Shown piece by piece: positions 48,223 to 58,279 of a stretch of 64,000 nucleotides of DNA. The position numbers and the translations under genes are program-made. The stretch's first letter is position 1; each line of letters begins with the position of its first letter. The notes below the pieces were generated by a model, which did not search any database, had not been told where the DNA came from, and was given only the letters and a program-made list of their open reading frames with translations. This DNA comes from an uncultured Bacteroidia bacterium (lineage in GTDB: Bacteria > Bacteroidota > Bacteroidia > Bacteroidales > F082). The DNA is taken from NCBI GenBank assembly GCA_902770835.1, contig CACXUM010000013.1:1-64000 (forward strand), in the 5' to 3' direction.

Positions 48223-48978
48223 ATGGACGATGGAATAGGTAAAACGATAAAGCTGTTTCTGCTTTGGTTGGGCTTGTTTTTGGCTCTACCAATCATCGGT
48301 GCAATCGTAGGACGCTTCTTTACGAGCCCTGCAAACTATGAAATCTTGAAATGGTCGCAACTATTGGGATATGTCCTAATGATTATCATTTTTTTCGGCA
48401 AACGCTATGTTGAGCTGTCATTTGGTCACATTGAGCGGCGTATGGTCTGGCCTGCCGTCGGCATGTCTGTCTTGATTGCCGCATCTCAAGCGTTTGTTTT
48501 GTTTTCAGCATTGTCTTTGATTGATGTTGACCTTCAATTTCAGGGTGAAGAATTAGAGCGTCGTCAACGGCTTGTTTCCGGAATTGCTGGAATACTCAAT
48601 GCCTGCATTTTTGCCCCAATAGGAGAAGAGATTTGTTTTCGCGGCATTATTCTTGGTGGTCTGCTGAAAACGCGATGCCGCCCGTGGTTGGCCATCCTCA
48701 TCTCCGCTCTCCTTTTCGCTTTGCTTCACGGATTGGGGGCGAATTTCGTCACCGCCTTGCTGTTCGGAATCCTTGTCGGCTGGCTCTACTGGCGCACGGG
48801 AAGCATCATCCCTGGCATCATCATTCATATCTCCAACAATTCACTCACTGCCATAGATATAAGCAACCGAACCAACACCTTTTATCTGATTATCCTTGTC
48901 GTTGGCCTTGTTTTGCTGGCATACGGTGTCTGGTGGTTTTGGAAAAAGTGTAAGTATGACACGGAGGAGGTGAAATAA
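48223..48978 (+). CDS. CPBP family intramembrane metalloprotease (CAAX-like)
   Basis: 251 aa, about seven membrane segments. Active-site motifs APIGEEICFRGIIL (EExxxR) and FALLHGLGA (FxxxH), plus the third His/Asn region IIHISNNS. Members cleave prenylated or bacteriocin-related substrates within the membrane; the substrate here is unknown. A TAATTTTG box lies about 25 bp upstream. Confidence 0.9.
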   Translation: MDDGIGKTIKLFLLWLGLFLALPIIGAIVGRFFTSPANYEILKWSQLLGYVLMIIIFFGKRYVELSFGHIERRMVWPAVGMSVLIAASQAFVLFSALSLIDVDLQFQGEELERRQRLVSGIAGILNACIFAPIGEEICFRGIILGGLLKTRCRPWLAILISALLFALLHGLGANFVTALLFGILVGWLYWRTGSIIPGIIIHISNNSLTAIDISNRTNTFYLIILVVGLVLLAYGVWWFWKKCKYDTEEVK

Positions 48979-49013
48979 ACCCGCACCGAACTATGTTGTT
49001 TGCCGAAAAAAGC

Positions 49014-49021
49014 TATTTTTG
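49014..49021 (+). promoter_or_regulatory. -7 box TATTTTTG for the gene at 49049
   Basis: TAnnTTTG match 27 bp upstream of ATG 49049; it excludes the in-frame start at 49019. Confidence 0.55.
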
Positions 49022-49048
49022 CCCTCAATTTCAGTAAACTCTCCGCTT

Positions 49049-50398
49049 ATGAAAAAGAGCTTTAGCTTCACAATTGCCTTGCTTTTTCTGGCCTTTTCGC
49101 TTTCCGCCCAAACCAACACCATTGTTTACGGCAACCTCGGCGTGGAAAACGTGAACATCAGCATCGCGAACACGCAATATGGCACCAGCACTGATACCAA
49201 AGGCCGTTACGAACTGCCGCTTTACGACCGCACAAAAGCCGTCAACCTTTATTATTCGTGCATCGGTTATCAAGACACCGTCGTGAGCCTTACTCCGAAG
49301 CAGTTGCAGCGCGACTCCATCAACATCAGTTTCCGAATGAGGAAGATGAGCTACGACCTTCAGGAAGTGGGCGTTACGGCACACAGCGACTTTTACCGAA
49401 GCCCGCGTGGCACCAACATCGCCGACATAGCCTTTGCCGATGACAGGATTTTAGTGCTTGAAAACAGGGCAAAAACCTCCTCGTTGCGCCTACTCGACCT
49501 CAATGGCAATGAGATGGGTGTTACGGATTTTGATGGCTTTTATGATGAACTGTATATCGACGCTTTCGGGGATTTTCTCCTTTTGGGTCAAGACTCTTGC
49601 TTGCAGGTTTGTTTCGATGCGGCGGGGAAAGCCTTGCCCGTTTCCACATTCACGAAAGACCTCTTCCGCGACAAAATCAGAAAAATCGTGTTTGAGTTCA
49701 ACGATGCTTACCTGTTGCGTAACACGGCCTACGAGAAGCGTGACTATTATGTGAAGGAGTTCCACGGGCAGGCGCAAACCTACAACTATGTGCTGAAAAA
49801 CGACTCTTTGAAACAAAGGCGTTTTCTCTATCGTTTCATCGACACAGTAGCGGTCAATGTGTGCCAATCCTATCTGAATGAGATATTTGCCATTTATAAT
49901 AGTGAGGTGCCAGAGAATGAAAACGAGTTAGTTTTGGGCGTATGGGACGGCAATCTGCTCCGTTTGACGGTTAATTATAAGATACACAAGCGAATTGGTT
50001 GGTATTGTCAGGTATTGGCCACCGAGTACCATACTATTGCATTGAAGTTCAATGATTTCATTCAACTTGTTGATTTGGAGAATTTTGAAATCGTGGAGTT
50101 TGACAAGGATTTCCAATTATCAGGCAAACGCCCGCTTACTATCGTTTCGGGGAAAAACTATTTTGCCAATCAGTTTCTTACTGATGAAGCCACGGGGAAT
50201 ACTTACGGCCTTTTCATGCAGAACGGAATCAATTATCTCGGTTGCTATGACCCAGCCAAAGGCACGGTAGGAATGGGCCAAAAAGCCAGTAACAGCATAT
50301 ACCCACGGACTTTCAAGGTGCATAATGGCTATGCCTATAGTGTGTATTTCGACAAGGAGCGGCTGTTTGGGAGGATTAATCGGGTGAAGATAGATTAG
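49049..50398 (+). CDS. Exported protein with carboxypeptidase-regulatory-like domain
   Basis: 449 aa from ATG 49049. Signal peptide to about FSLSAQ. Residues about 22-100 resemble a CarboxypepD_reg-like (CNA-type) beta sandwich (ENVNISIANTQYGTSTDTKG, then YELPLYD), the domain also found at the start of TonB-dependent receptors. The rest has repeated beta blocks and may be a propeller. No T9SS domain. Function unknown. Confidence 0.75.
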   Translation: MKKSFSFTIALLFLAFSLSAQTNTIVYGNLGVENVNISIANTQYGTSTDTKGRYELPLYDRTKAVNLYYSCIGYQDTVVSLTPKQLQRDSINISFRMRKMSYDLQEVGVTAHSDFYRSPRGTNIADIAFADDRILVLENRAKTSSLRLLDLNGNEMGVTDFDGFYDELYIDAFGDFLLLGQDSCLQVCFDAAGKALPVSTFTKDLFRDKIRKIVFEFNDAYLLRNTAYEKRDYYVKEFHGQAQTYNYVLKNDSLKQRRFLYRFIDTVAVNVCQSYLNEIFAIYNSEVPENENELVLGVWDGNLLRLTVNYKIHKRIGWYCQVLATEYHTIALKFNDFIQLVDLENFEIVEFDKDFQLSGKRPLTIVSGKNYFANQFLTDEATGNTYGLFMQNGINYLGCYDPAKGTVGMGQKASNSIYPRTFKVHNGYAYSVYFDKERLFGRINRVKID

Positions 50399-50411
50399 AA
50401 AGGGGATAATA

Positions 50412-51632
50412 TCAATACAGCATTCCAAACATCCACAAGGGAATGCGGTTCAAATGACCTATTTCCACATCATCAACGGCGAGATAACTGTCGGGGATGT
50501 TGGCAATCTGCCTGAAATCCTTGCTGCTGCCACCCACTTCAAACAAATACTTCCCATTTAATAAAAAGTCGCCTTTTTCGGGCATGGTCAACTGGCCAAT
50601 GGCAGACAACTGGTTGGCGAAAAATGTCTCGCGGCAAGTACCGAGATTCACCACAGACGACAAAGCATACATCAGATTGCCGTTGCCCAAGAAAATCTTT
50701 CCGGGTTTTGCGAGGTGCTTGTAGTCCTTTTGTTCCTTGGTCAACAACAAAAGCAGTCCGGCGCGGTCCAACAAATATAGGATTTTCAGGCATTGCGAAG
50801 GCGTCACTTCCAATTCTTGGCTCAGTCGGCTGATATTGGGCTGCAAAGGCACATTGGGCGCAATCACCATAAGTAACTGCTTGGCTTTCTGCACTGTAGC
50901 GTAAGTAATATCCTCAGCGGCGGGCATGTCGCTTTCCACCACCACATTGGCCACCTCGCGCAGCCGCGAATGGAAATCGTCAACAGAAATGGAATCCTTG
51001 TAAAAAGGATAATACCCCGACTGCAAATAGCGATCAAAATACTGAAGCACACGGGTTTGCGAAACGATTTTCATCGCAATGGGCAAATGCGAACCCAACA
51101 AGTCTTCGATACTCACGACAGGGAATGCCCCCAAGCCCTCAAATTCAAGGTATTCGCGGAACGAAAGCCCGTGCATGGTGTAAAGCATTTGCCGGCGCGA
51201 CAGATCGACTTTGGAATGGTCAATTTCCAACATCGAAGAGCCAGTGTAAACAATGTGCAACTGGGGATAACTGTCATAGATGTTCTTGATGTAGCGACTC
51301 CATTGGTCAAGTTTGTGAACCTCGTCCAAAAACAGATGGGTGAATCCATGCGTATAAAGGTATTCCACCAAATTGAGCAAGTCGTGGGCACGAAACCAAA
51401 GGTCGTCCAACGAGGCGTAAAACACATTTTGCAAATCGGGGAAACTCTCTTTGATATGCTGCAGCAACAAGGTGCTTTTTCCCACGCCTCGGGCACCTTT
51501 GATGCCAATCAGCCTCGCTTTCCAATTGATTTTGTCGTGAAGATACCGTTTGAAGGTCAAATCGACCTCGTTCATCTTGTTATTGAACTGATTTACAAGA
51601 GGTAAAATATCCTGATATTCCATTTTGTACAT
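50412..51632 (-). CDS. ATP-binding protein, AAA_14/DUF4143-like family (no. 3)
   Basis: 406 aa; an in-frame ATG at 51623 would shorten it by three residues. Walker A GIKGARGVGKSTLLLQHI (about 42-59), Walker B THLFLDEVHKLD, sensor HIVYTGSSMLEI. The C-terminal winged-helix and nuclease-like region is more diverged: GDFLLNGKYLFEVGGSSKDF retains D...E. Its promoter is TATTTTTG at 51643-51650 (minus), and three palindromes spaced 32 bp lie directly upstream. It lies tail-to-tail with the previous gene with a 13-bp gap. Confidence 0.88.
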   Translation of the reverse strand: MYKMEYQDILPLVNQFNNKMNEVDLTFKRYLHDKINWKARLIGIKGARGVGKSTLLLQHIKESFPDLQNVFYASLDDLWFRAHDLLNLVEYLYTHGFTHLFLDEVHKLDQWSRYIKNIYDSYPQLHIVYTGSSMLEIDHSKVDLSRRQMLYTMHGLSFREYLEFEGLGAFPVVSIEDLLGSHLPIAMKIVSQTRVLQYFDRYLQSGYYPFYKDSISVDDFHSRLREVANVVVESDMPAAEDITYATVQKAKQLLMVIAPNVPLQPNISRLSQELEVTPSQCLKILYLLDRAGLLLLLTKEQKDYKHLAKPGKIFLGNGNLMYALSSVVNLGTCRETFFANQLSAIGQLTMPEKGDFLLNGKYLFEVGGSSKDFRQIANIPDSYLAVDDVEIGHLNRIPLWMFGMLY

Positions 51633-51642
51633 TTTTTCAGTG

Positions 51643-51650
51643 CAAAAATA
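51643..51650 (-). promoter_or_regulatory. -7 box TATTTTTG of AAA ATPase no. 3
   Basis: Minus-strand TAnnTTTG match about 11 bp upstream of the start codon; 23.5 bp from the centre of the nearest palindrome. Confidence 0.6.
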
Positions 51651-51661
51651 CGATTTTTATA

Positions 51662-51741
51662 CTTTTCAAAGCATAAAAATTGGAAATTTTCTGCTTTCCA
51701 AAGCATAAAATCTGCAAAATTCTTTCTTTACAAAGCAGAAA
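51662..51741. repeat. Three palindromic repeats (CTTTnCAAAG) with exact 32-bp period
   Basis: CTTTTCAAAG at 51662, CTTTCCAAAG at 51694 and CTTTACAAAG at 51726, each followed by CATAAAA or CAGAAA and preceded by a matching T-rich arm, so each is a palindrome of about 24 bp. Period exactly 32 bp. They occupy the region upstream of the ATPase promoter. Confidence 0.9.
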
Positions 51742-51785
51742 TTTGTGATTCTGGAGTGCTTAGTTCCTCGCAGTGATGTGCCTCA

Positions 51786-51832
51786 CGTCCCGAAGGGACG
51801 ACATTACCGTAACCGTAGGTCGCGACCTACGG
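51786..51832. repeat. Two intergenic palindromes
   Basis: CGTCCCGAAGGGACG at 51786-51800 and the perfect 20-bp palindrome CCGTAGGTCGCGACCTACGG at 51813-51832, between the stop of mutS and the repeats of ATPase no. 3. They may terminate mutS transcription on the minus strand; they resemble dispersed hairpins. Confidence 0.7.
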
Positions 51833-51861
51833 CAGCGACCGGCAGGCTCAATCCACGTCAA

Positions 51862-54465
51862 TCAGCGATTCAGCAACTTCTTAATCTCATTCAACTTCAT
51901 CAAAGCCTCGACAGGGGTCAAGGTGTCAATGTTGGTATTGAGAATATCTTCCTTGATTTGCAGCAGCAGCGGGTCATCCAACTGGATGAAACTCAACTGC
52001 ATACCGTCTTCCACTTTCTTGGTGGCGGCTTTCTCGACTTCCTCGCTGGTGTGCGATTTCTCCAAAACGGACAATAACGCCGTGGCGCGTTCAACGACTT
52101 TGCGGGGCATTCCGGCCATCTCGGCCACGTGGATACCGAAACTGTGGGCACTGCCGCCGCGCTTCAACTTGCGCAGGAAAACCACCTTGTTGCCGACTTC
52201 CTTCACCGAAACGTGATAGTTCTTGATGCGGGCGAAGGAGTCCTCCATCTCGTTCAGTTCGTGGTAGTGCGTGGCAAACATCACCTTGGCGCGACTCACG
52301 GGGTGGTCGTGCAAAAACTCGGTGATGGCCCAAGCGATGCTGATGCCGTCGTAGGTGCTGGTGCCGCGCCCGATTTCGTCAAGCAGCACAAGGCTCCGCG
52401 ACGACACATTATTCAAGATGCTCGCCGTTTCGTTCATCTCCACCATAAAGGTTGATTCGCCCGAAGAGATGTTGTCGGAGGCACCCACACGGGTGAAAAT
52501 CTTGTCCACCAGCCCGATACGCGCCGAAGCCGCCGGGACGAAACAACCCATTTGCGCCATCAGCACAATTAAGGCGGTTTGGCGCAGCAGGGCCGACTTA
52601 CCCGACATATTTGGGCCGGTGATGATGATGATTTGCTGCTTTTCGGTGTCGAGGTAAACGTCGTTGGAGATGTAACTCTCGCCCACGGGCATCATCTGCT
52701 CAATGACGGGATGGCGGCCTTCCTTGATGTCCAAGACAAACGAATCGTCGATGACGGGCTGCACATAGTTGTTTTTCAGCGAAATGTCGGCGAAACTCAC
52801 CAAGCAGTCAATGCGGGCGACCAACGAAGCATCCACTTGAATCGGTTCCACGAACTCTGTCACGGCGGTGACCAATTCATTATAAACCCTTTGCTCGATG
52901 ATGCTGATTTTCTCCTCCGCGCCGAGGATTTTCTGCTCGTATTGTTTCAGTTCCTCGGTGATGTAACGCTCGGCGTTGGTCAAAGTTTGCTTGCGGATCC
53001 ACTCCGTCGGCACCTTGTCCTTGTGCGAATTGGTGACTTCGAGATAATAGCCGAACACATTGTTGTAGCCCACTTTCAAGGAAGAAATGCCCGTGCGTTC
53101 CGTTTCGCGGCGTTGGATGTTCATCAGATATTCCTTGCCCGAGCGTGACAGGTTACGCAGGTCGTCCAATTCGGCATCCACGCCGTCGGCGATGTAGTTG
53201 CCTTTGGAGATGACCGCCGGCGCATCGGGATTGAGGTCTTTCTTGATGCGTTCACGAATGCTCGCACAAGGATTGAACTGCTCCGCAAAACGTTGCAAGG
53301 CAGGGTGTTGACTTTCTTCACAAGACTTCTTCAGCACCTCGATTTGGTCCAAGGCGCGACCCACTTGCAAGAGTTCACGAGGATTCACCCTTGAAAGCGA
53401 AACCTTTGAGATAAGTCGTTCTAAATCACCGACTTGTCGCACGGCATCCTGAAAACGTTGAATCTGGTCACGATGCTCGAAGAAATAGCGCACCACTTCA
53501 TACCGTGCCTCGATTTGCTCCTTGTTTTTCAACGGCAGACTCAGCCAGCGGCGCATCAGTCGCCCGCCCATCGGCGAAACGGTCTTGTCGATGACGTCAA
53601 TCAAAGTTTTGGCGTTCACATTGGTTGTATGCAGCAGCTCCAGATTGCGAATCGTGAACTTGTCCAACCACACATATTGCCCTTGGTCGATGCGCGAAAG
53701 CGAAGTGATATGTCCTAATTTATCGTGTTGTGTTTCAATCAGATAATGAATCGCTGCGCCTGCCGCAACGATGCCTTTCGGGAAGTCGTCCACGCCGAAA
53801 CCTTTCAGCGAAACCGTTTGGAAATGCTTGTTCAAGGTCTCATTGGCGTAGTCGTCGGTGAAGACCCAGTCGTCGAAAACGGTGAGGTAATACTTGCCCC
53901 CGAACAAGTCAATGAAGTCTTTGCGCTTGTTGCGCTGCACCAAAACCTCCGATGGATTGAAACTTTGCAACAGTTTGTCAATGTATTCGTTAGAGCCTTG
54001 TGTGAGGAGAAACTCGCCCGTCGAAACATCTAAGAACGAAACGCCCGAAACCTCCTTTTCGAGATGTACCGAAGCCAAGAAATTGTTCTCCTTCTGTTCC
54101 AACACATTGTCATTATAGGTAACGCCTGGCGTGACCAATTCCACCACACCGCGTTTCACCAACTTCTTGGCCAATTTCGGGTCTTCAAGTTGCTCGCACA
54201 CAGCTACTTTCAGTCCGGCGCGAACCAACTTTGGCAGGTAGGAATCCAAGGAATGATAGGGGAAACCGGCCAACTCCACATCCGCCGAAGCGCCGTTGGA
54301 ACGTTTGGTCAATACAATGCCCAAAATCTTCGACGACTTCACTGCGTCCTCGCCGTAAGTCTCGTAAAAATCGCCCACGCGGAAAAGCAGCATCGCATCA
54401 GGATATTTCGCCTTGAACGAGTAATACTGCTTCATTAATGGGGTTTCAGCTGCATTTCCTGCCAT
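51862..54465 (-). CDS. mutS: DNA mismatch repair protein MutS
   Basis: 867 aa, the usual length. N-terminal mismatch-binding [16 protein letters not shown] (F-x-E-type DFYE motif), clamp and lever domains, and the C-terminal ABC-type ATPase with Walker [31 protein letters not shown] and [11 protein letters not shown] (signature). Recognises mismatches and recruits MutL. Promoter TAATTTTG on the minus strand at 54488-54495, divergent from the TrmH gene. Confidence 0.97.
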   Translation of the reverse strand: MAGNAAETPLMKQYYSFKAKYPDAMLLFRVGDFYETYGEDAVKSSKILGIVLTKRSNGASADVELAGFPYHSLDSYLPKLVRAGLKVAVCEQLEDPKLAKKLVKRGVVELVTPGVTYNDNVLEQKENNFLASVHLEKEVSGVSFLDVSTGEFLLTQGSNEYIDKLLQSFNPSEVLVQRNKRKDFIDLFGGKYYLTVFDDWVFTDDYANETLNKHFQTVSLKGFGVDDFPKGIVAAGAAIHYLIETQHDKLGHITSLSRIDQGQYVWLDKFTIRNLELLHTTNVNAKTLIDVIDKTVSPMGGRLMRRWLSLPLKNKEQIEARYEVVRYFFEHRDQIQRFQDAVRQVGDLERLISKVSLSRVNPRELLQVGRALDQIEVLKKSCEESQHPALQRFAEQFNPCASIRERIKKDLNPDAPAVISKGNYIADGVDAELDDLRNLSRSGKEYLMNIQRRETERTGISSLKVGYNNVFGYYLEVTNSHKDKVPTEWIRKQTLTNAERYITEELKQYEQKILGAEEKISIIEQRVYNELVTAVTEFVEPIQVDASLVARIDCLVSFADISLKNNYVQPVIDDSFVLDIKEGRHPVIEQMMPVGESYISNDVYLDTEKQQIIIITGPNMSGKSALLRQTALIVLMAQMGCFVPAASARIGLVDKIFTRVGASDNISSGESTFMVEMNETASILNNVSSRSLVLLDEIGRGTSTYDGISIAWAITEFLHDHPVSRAKVMFATHYHELNEMEDSFARIKNYHVSVKEVGNKVVFLRKLKRGGSAHSFGIHVAEMAGMPRKVVERATALLSVLEKSHTSEEVEKAATKKVEDGMQLSFIQLDDPLLLQIKEDILNTNIDTLTPVEALMKLNEIKKLLNR

Positions 54466-54487
54466 AAATTTCTCGAATTAAAGGGTA

Positions 54488-54495
54488 CAAAATTA
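54488..54495 (-). promoter_or_regulatory. -7 box TAATTTTG for mutS
   Basis: Minus-strand TAnnTTTG match 22 bp upstream of the mutS start codon. Confidence 0.55.
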
Positions 54496-54536
54496 GCGTT
54501 TTTTCATTTACTTTGCGCCCCAAAAGAGAAAAAATC

Positions 54537-55070
54537 ATGCGAAAACTGACCATGGACGAGCTGAACCGCATCAGCAAGGCCGAATTTGAGCAGGCCGAAA
54601 AGACACCTATTATATTAATACTCGACAATATCCGCTCGCTGAGCAACGTGGGCGCGTTTTTCCGCACCGCCGATGCTTTTCGCATCGAGGCACTTTATTT
54701 GTGTGGCATCACGGCCTGTCCGCCCCACCGCGAAATACACAAGACCGCCCTCGGTGCCGACGAAACCGTCAGTTGGCGCTATTTCGCGACCACCGAGGAA
54801 GCCTGCCAAGCATTAATTAATGAAGGCTATCGGATTTTCGCTGTCGAGCAAGTGGAAGGCAGCGTTCCGTTGCAGGATTTCAAGTTTGAGCCACAAACGG
54901 CCTACATTTTGGGCAACGAGGTGGACGGCGTCAGCGAGGAGGCTCTACCCTATTGCAGCGGCGCCATTGAACTTCCCCAAATTGGAACAAAGCACTCGCT
55001 GAACGTGTCGGTTTGTGCCGGAATCGTGATGTGGAAAGCCTTCGAGCAGATGAAATTGATGCAGAAATAG
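54537..55070 (+). CDS. TrmH/SpoU family RNA methyltransferase
   Basis: 177 aa from ATG 54537. The SPOUT motifs LDNIRSLSNVGAFFRTADAF (motif 1), YILGNEVDGVSEEAL (motif 2) and LNVSVCAGIVMWKAF (motif 3) are intact. SAM-dependent 2'-O-methylation of tRNA or rRNA; this short form lacks the N-terminal substrate-binding domain of RlmB, so the target cannot be named. Divergent from mutS. Confidence 0.9.
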   Translation: MRKLTMDELNRISKAEFEQAEKTPIILILDNIRSLSNVGAFFRTADAFRIEALYLCGITACPPHREIHKTALGADETVSWRYFATTEEACQALINEGYRIFAVEQVEGSVPLQDFKFEPQTAYILGNEVDGVSEEALPYCSGAIELPQIGTKHSLNVSVCAGIVMWKAFEQMKLMQK

Positions 55071-55155
55071 TGCTGTTTTACAGTCATTTTTTGCGGAAAA
55101 ATCGAAAAAACGGCAAAAAAATCAACAATTTGATGTTGACAATAGAAATATTTCC

Positions 55156-55163
55156 TATTTTTG
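55156..55163 (+). promoter_or_regulatory. -7 box TATTTTTG for the OmpA-family gene
   Basis: TAnnTTTG match 76 bp upstream of ATG 55240. Confidence 0.6.
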
Positions 55164-55239
55164 TAGGCTAATTGGAATAGTTAGACAAAGAACAAATCAA
55201 ATAACAATTAATTAATTACAAACTTAACACATTTTCGTT

Positions 55240-57015
55240 ATGAAGAAAAAATTGACTTTTTCAAAAATCGTGATGCTCGCCATCATGGCAGTTCTTCCTT
55301 TCAGCATGTATGCTCAGGAAGGCAAAAAGCAATCAAAACCGGTTGAAAAGTACTGGTACATTCAGGCCGACGGCGGTCTTTCCATCAACCATGGCGACTT
55401 GGCCAACTACAATGGCGGAATTTGGGACGACTTCAACCACTTCAAGAGTCAAGCCTTCCAAAACTGGAACGCCCACTTTGGCGTTGGTTACCAGTTCGGT
55501 AAAGTCATCGGTTTGAACCTCAAGGGCGGCTACGGTCTCCTTTCGGGTCACAAGCACGGTCAGGCTCTCGTCTTCTTGGAAGGTACGCCTGCCGGTGTCC
55601 ATCAAGACCTTGCTCTCACCAAGACCAACTACATTGAAGGCAACTTGAACTTGACTTTCAACCTCTTCAACTTGTTCAACTACAACCCAAGAAGAGTCAT
55701 CAACTTCGTGCCTCATATCGGTATCGGTGGCATCTATTATAAGGCTGGTGCCGTCAACCAAATGAATGTCGATGGCGAAACCGAAACCGAGGGTGCTGAA
55801 CTTGCTCCTGCCAAGGACAAGCGCGACCTCACCTTCACCGTGCCCGTTGGTGGTGAATTCACCTTCAACATCGCCCCCAAGTTCGACCTCTTCATCGACT
55901 ACACTTACCTCTTCACCGGTAAGGACAACCTCGACCAAGTGGCCAAATCAAGCGAAGTGGGCCGTATTGCCAACGACAAGGACATGTACAGCCAACTGAA
56001 CCTTGGCTTGCGCGTGAAGTTCAACAATCCTTGCGACATCGAGAAGATGGCCCGCGAGTCGAAGAAAATCACCTACCGCGTCAATCCCGACCCGTTGGTT
56101 GAAGGCGAAGACGGCAAGGTTTGCTTCGATGTCATCGTCACCATCCCCGGCGAATACTTCGAGAAGCAGGCCGTCATGAACCTGACTCCTTACCTCACCT
56201 ACAATGGTGGCCAAATCGACCTCGACCCCATCACTTTCGTGGGTGAAAAGGTTAAGGGTGAAGGCGACTTCCGCGTCAACTACAAAGAAGGCGGCGAGTT
56301 CACCAAGCACTACTGCAAGGACTATGTGCCCGAGATGGAAAACAGCGAGCTCAAGGCCGACCCGATGTTCTATGTTTACAACGGCAACATCTATCCTAAC
56401 CAAGACGAAATCGTGAAGAACACCTACTTCACCCGTGGCGCCACTGAAAAACTGGCCGACGGTGTCATTGCCAAGCCGATTGTGAAAGAACCCGAGCCGG
56501 AATACATCACCGTGACCAAGGAAAGAGCCGTCAAGAAACTCACCTACTTCTTCAACAAGGATTCCTATGACATCAACGGCAGAAGAAAACTCAACAAGGA
56601 AGCCGACGCTGCTTTCAAAGACCTGCTGAATGCTGGCGAAACCAGAATCGAAATCAGAGCATGGGCTTCACCTGAAGGCGAAGAGGGTCACAACAACGAA
56701 CTGTCGAACAACCGCGCCAACTCAGCCGACAAGCAGATGAAGAACATCATCAAGAAGGCCAAGAAGGAAGGCATCAACATTGAAGGCAATGGCTATGGTC
56801 CCGACTGGAACACCTTCGTTGAACTCGTCCGCAACTCCAACCTGAAGGACAAGGACGCCATCATCAACAATGTGAACAACTCGAGCAACAAGCAGCAGAC
56901 CATCCGCGAAATGTGCGACATTTATCCTGAACTCGACAAGGACATCCTGCCGCAACTCCGTCGCGCTGAAATCTACACCTTCGAAACCTACGAAGAGCAA
57001 GTTCTCAAGAAGTAA
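55240..57015 (+). CDS. OmpA-family outer-membrane protein
   Basis: 591 aa. Signal peptide to about FSMYAQ; an N-terminal eight-strand-like barrel (YIQADGGLSINHGDLANY start, about 35-260), a linker with an Ig-like or DUF3868-type section (about 275-420), and a C-terminal OmpA-like domain with IEIRAWASPEGEEGHNNELS (peptidoglycan-binding pattern N-x2-LS-x2-R-A). Highly biased, abundant-protein codon use and a leader of about 75 nt. Probably a major structural surface protein. Confidence 0.85.
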   Translation: MKKKLTFSKIVMLAIMAVLPFSMYAQEGKKQSKPVEKYWYIQADGGLSINHGDLANYNGGIWDDFNHFKSQAFQNWNAHFGVGYQFGKVIGLNLKGGYGLLSGHKHGQALVFLEGTPAGVHQDLALTKTNYIEGNLNLTFNLFNLFNYNPRRVINFVPHIGIGGIYYKAGAVNQMNVDGETETEGAELAPAKDKRDLTFTVPVGGEFTFNIAPKFDLFIDYTYLFTGKDNLDQVAKSSEVGRIANDKDMYSQLNLGLRVKFNNPCDIEKMARESKKITYRVNPDPLVEGEDGKVCFDVIVTIPGEYFEKQAVMNLTPYLTYNGGQIDLDPITFVGEKVKGEGDFRVNYKEGGEFTKHYCKDYVPEMENSELKADPMFYVYNGNIYPNQDEIVKNTYFTRGATEKLADGVIAKPIVKEPEPEYITVTKERAVKKLTYFFNKDSYDINGRRKLNKEADAAFKDLLNAGETRIEIRAWASPEGEEGHNNELSNNRANSADKQMKNIIKKAKKEGINIEGNGYGPDWNTFVELVRNSNLKDKDAIINNVNNSSNKQQTIREMCDIYPELDKDILPQLRRAEIYTFETYEEQVLKK

Positions 57016-57036
57016 GTTTTGACAGTCACCAATGAA

Positions 57037-57066
57037 AAAGCCGCTCAATCGAGCGGCTTTTTTTGT
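57037..57066 (+). terminator. Rho-independent terminator of the OmpA-family gene
   Basis: AGCCGCTC-AATC-GAGCGGCT plus a seven-base T run, 22 bp after the stop codon; it can also act for the convergent kinase gene. Confidence 0.9.
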
Positions 57067-57084
57067 GTTTAGTAGATGACAAAA

Positions 57085-57726
57085 TCACAACGAAATCCGA
57101 TGCAGGCCGATTTCGTAAGGCTGGTTGATGGCCTCGATTATACGCTGGTAATCTTTTTCGTTGGCCACAAAATCAAGGTCGTTGGTGTCGAGTAGCAAGA
57201 TGCGCATGTTGTTCTGCTGCTGGCGAAGGAAATCGAAATAGCCCTGCTGGATGTTCTCCAAGTAAGCGTCGCTGATTTCCTGCTCGTAGCTGCGTCCGCG
57301 CTTACGGATATTGGCTTGCAGACGCTCCACATCGGAATACAGATAGACCAACAGTTCAGGCTTGGGCATGTCCGAGAAAATGATGTTGAAGAAACGCGAA
57401 AACAACTGGTATTCATCGTCTTGCAAGTTGTTTTTCGAGAAAATCAACGACTTGGCCACATAATAGTCCGAAATGATGAAGTCGTGGAACAGGTCGAGCA
57501 CGCTCAACTTGTCCTTCAACTGCTGGAATCGCAAGGCCAAAAAGGTCATTTCCAACTGGAAGGAATACTTTTCAGGCTCCTTGTAGAACTTGGGCAAAAA
57601 CGGGTTCTTGTCGCCCTCAAATTCCTCAAGCACAAGTTTCCCGTTGAAGTCGTTGGCGATGCGCGAGGCCAAGGTCGTCTTGCCCGCCCCGATGGTTCCT
57701 TCGATGGCTATGTAGTTGTATTGCAT
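57085..57726 (-). CDS. Deoxynucleoside kinase
   Basis: 213 aa from ATG 57726. P-loop IAIEGTIGAGKTTLASRIA, the LALRFQQLKD segment, and the lid region RKRGRSYEQEISDAYLENIQ match the dNK (deoxyadenosine/deoxyguanosine kinase) family that salvages deoxynucleosides. Its first 19 bp overlap the end of folK, so the two genes are coupled in one operon. A frame extension to 57831 runs through folK and is rejected. Confidence 0.92.
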   Translation of the reverse strand: MQYNYIAIEGTIGAGKTTLASRIANDFNGKLVLEEFEGDKNPFLPKFYKEPEKYSFQLEMTFLALRFQQLKDKLSVLDLFHDFIISDYYVAKSLIFSKNNLQDDEYQLFSRFFNIIFSDMPKPELLVYLYSDVERLQANIRKRGRSYEQEISDAYLENIQQGYFDFLRQQQNNMRILLLDTNDLDFVANEKDYQRIIEAINQPYEIGLHRISL

Positions 57727-58220
57727 ACGTTTTCGATTTTTCTGACTTCCGAAAAGTCGTGGCAACGCCTCAACAGTTCGGTTTGTGTGAAGTTGAACGC
57801 GGGATGCACGAGTTGTGGTGCCACTTCGCATAAAGGCAATAGGGCGAAACGGCGTTGGTGTAGTCGCGGATGGGGAATGGTGAGGCTGTCGGTCAAAACG
57901 ATGCGGTTGCCGTAATAAAGGATGTCCAAATCGGCGGTGCGCGAGGTATATCCCTGGATTTCAGGATGCCTGACGCGCCCCAATTCCCGCTCAATCTCAA
58001 GCAACGCTTCCAATAAAGGCTCCGGCTTCATTTCCGTTTCCAAAACGATGACCCGATTCAGGAACCATTCCTCCGCCTTGAAACCCCACGGCTCCGACTC
58101 GTAGGCCGACGAAACCTCCACAATGCGGCCACACCTATTATTAATTAATAGGCAAGCCTGCGCAAAGATTTGGTCTTTGTCGCCCATGTTCGACCCAAAG
58201 AGAATGTAACATTTTTCCAT
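57708..58220 (-). CDS. folK: 2-amino-4-hydroxy-6-hydroxymethyldihydropteridine diphosphokinase
   Basis: 170 aa. LFGSNMGDK start, SAYESEPWGF, FLNRVIVLETEM, TSRTADLDILYYG and IPHPRLHQRRFALLPL are the HPPK signature (including the two Mg-binding Asp of DLD). Pyrophosphorylates 6-hydroxymethyl-dihydropterin in folate synthesis. First gene of a two-gene operon; its -7 box TACCTTTG is at 58259-58266. Confidence 0.95.
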   Translation of the reverse strand: MEKCYILFGSNMGDKDQIFAQACLLINNRCGRIVEVSSAYESEPWGFKAEEWFLNRVIVLETEMKPEPLLEALLEIERELGRVRHPEIQGYTSRTADLDILYYGNRIVLTDSLTIPHPRLHQRRFALLPLCEVAPQLVHPAFNFTQTELLRRCHDFSEVRKIENVCNTTT

Positions 58221-58258
58221 ACTTCGACATGCTCATTAATCCTCATGGAGATTTTCGG

Positions 58259-58266
58259 CAAAGGTA
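58259..58266 (-). promoter_or_regulatory. -7 box TACCTTTG of folK
   Basis: Minus-strand match, 13 bp from the opposing sppA -7 box, so the two promoters are back to back. Confidence 0.55.
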
Positions 58267-58279
58267 AGTTTTTTTTATG

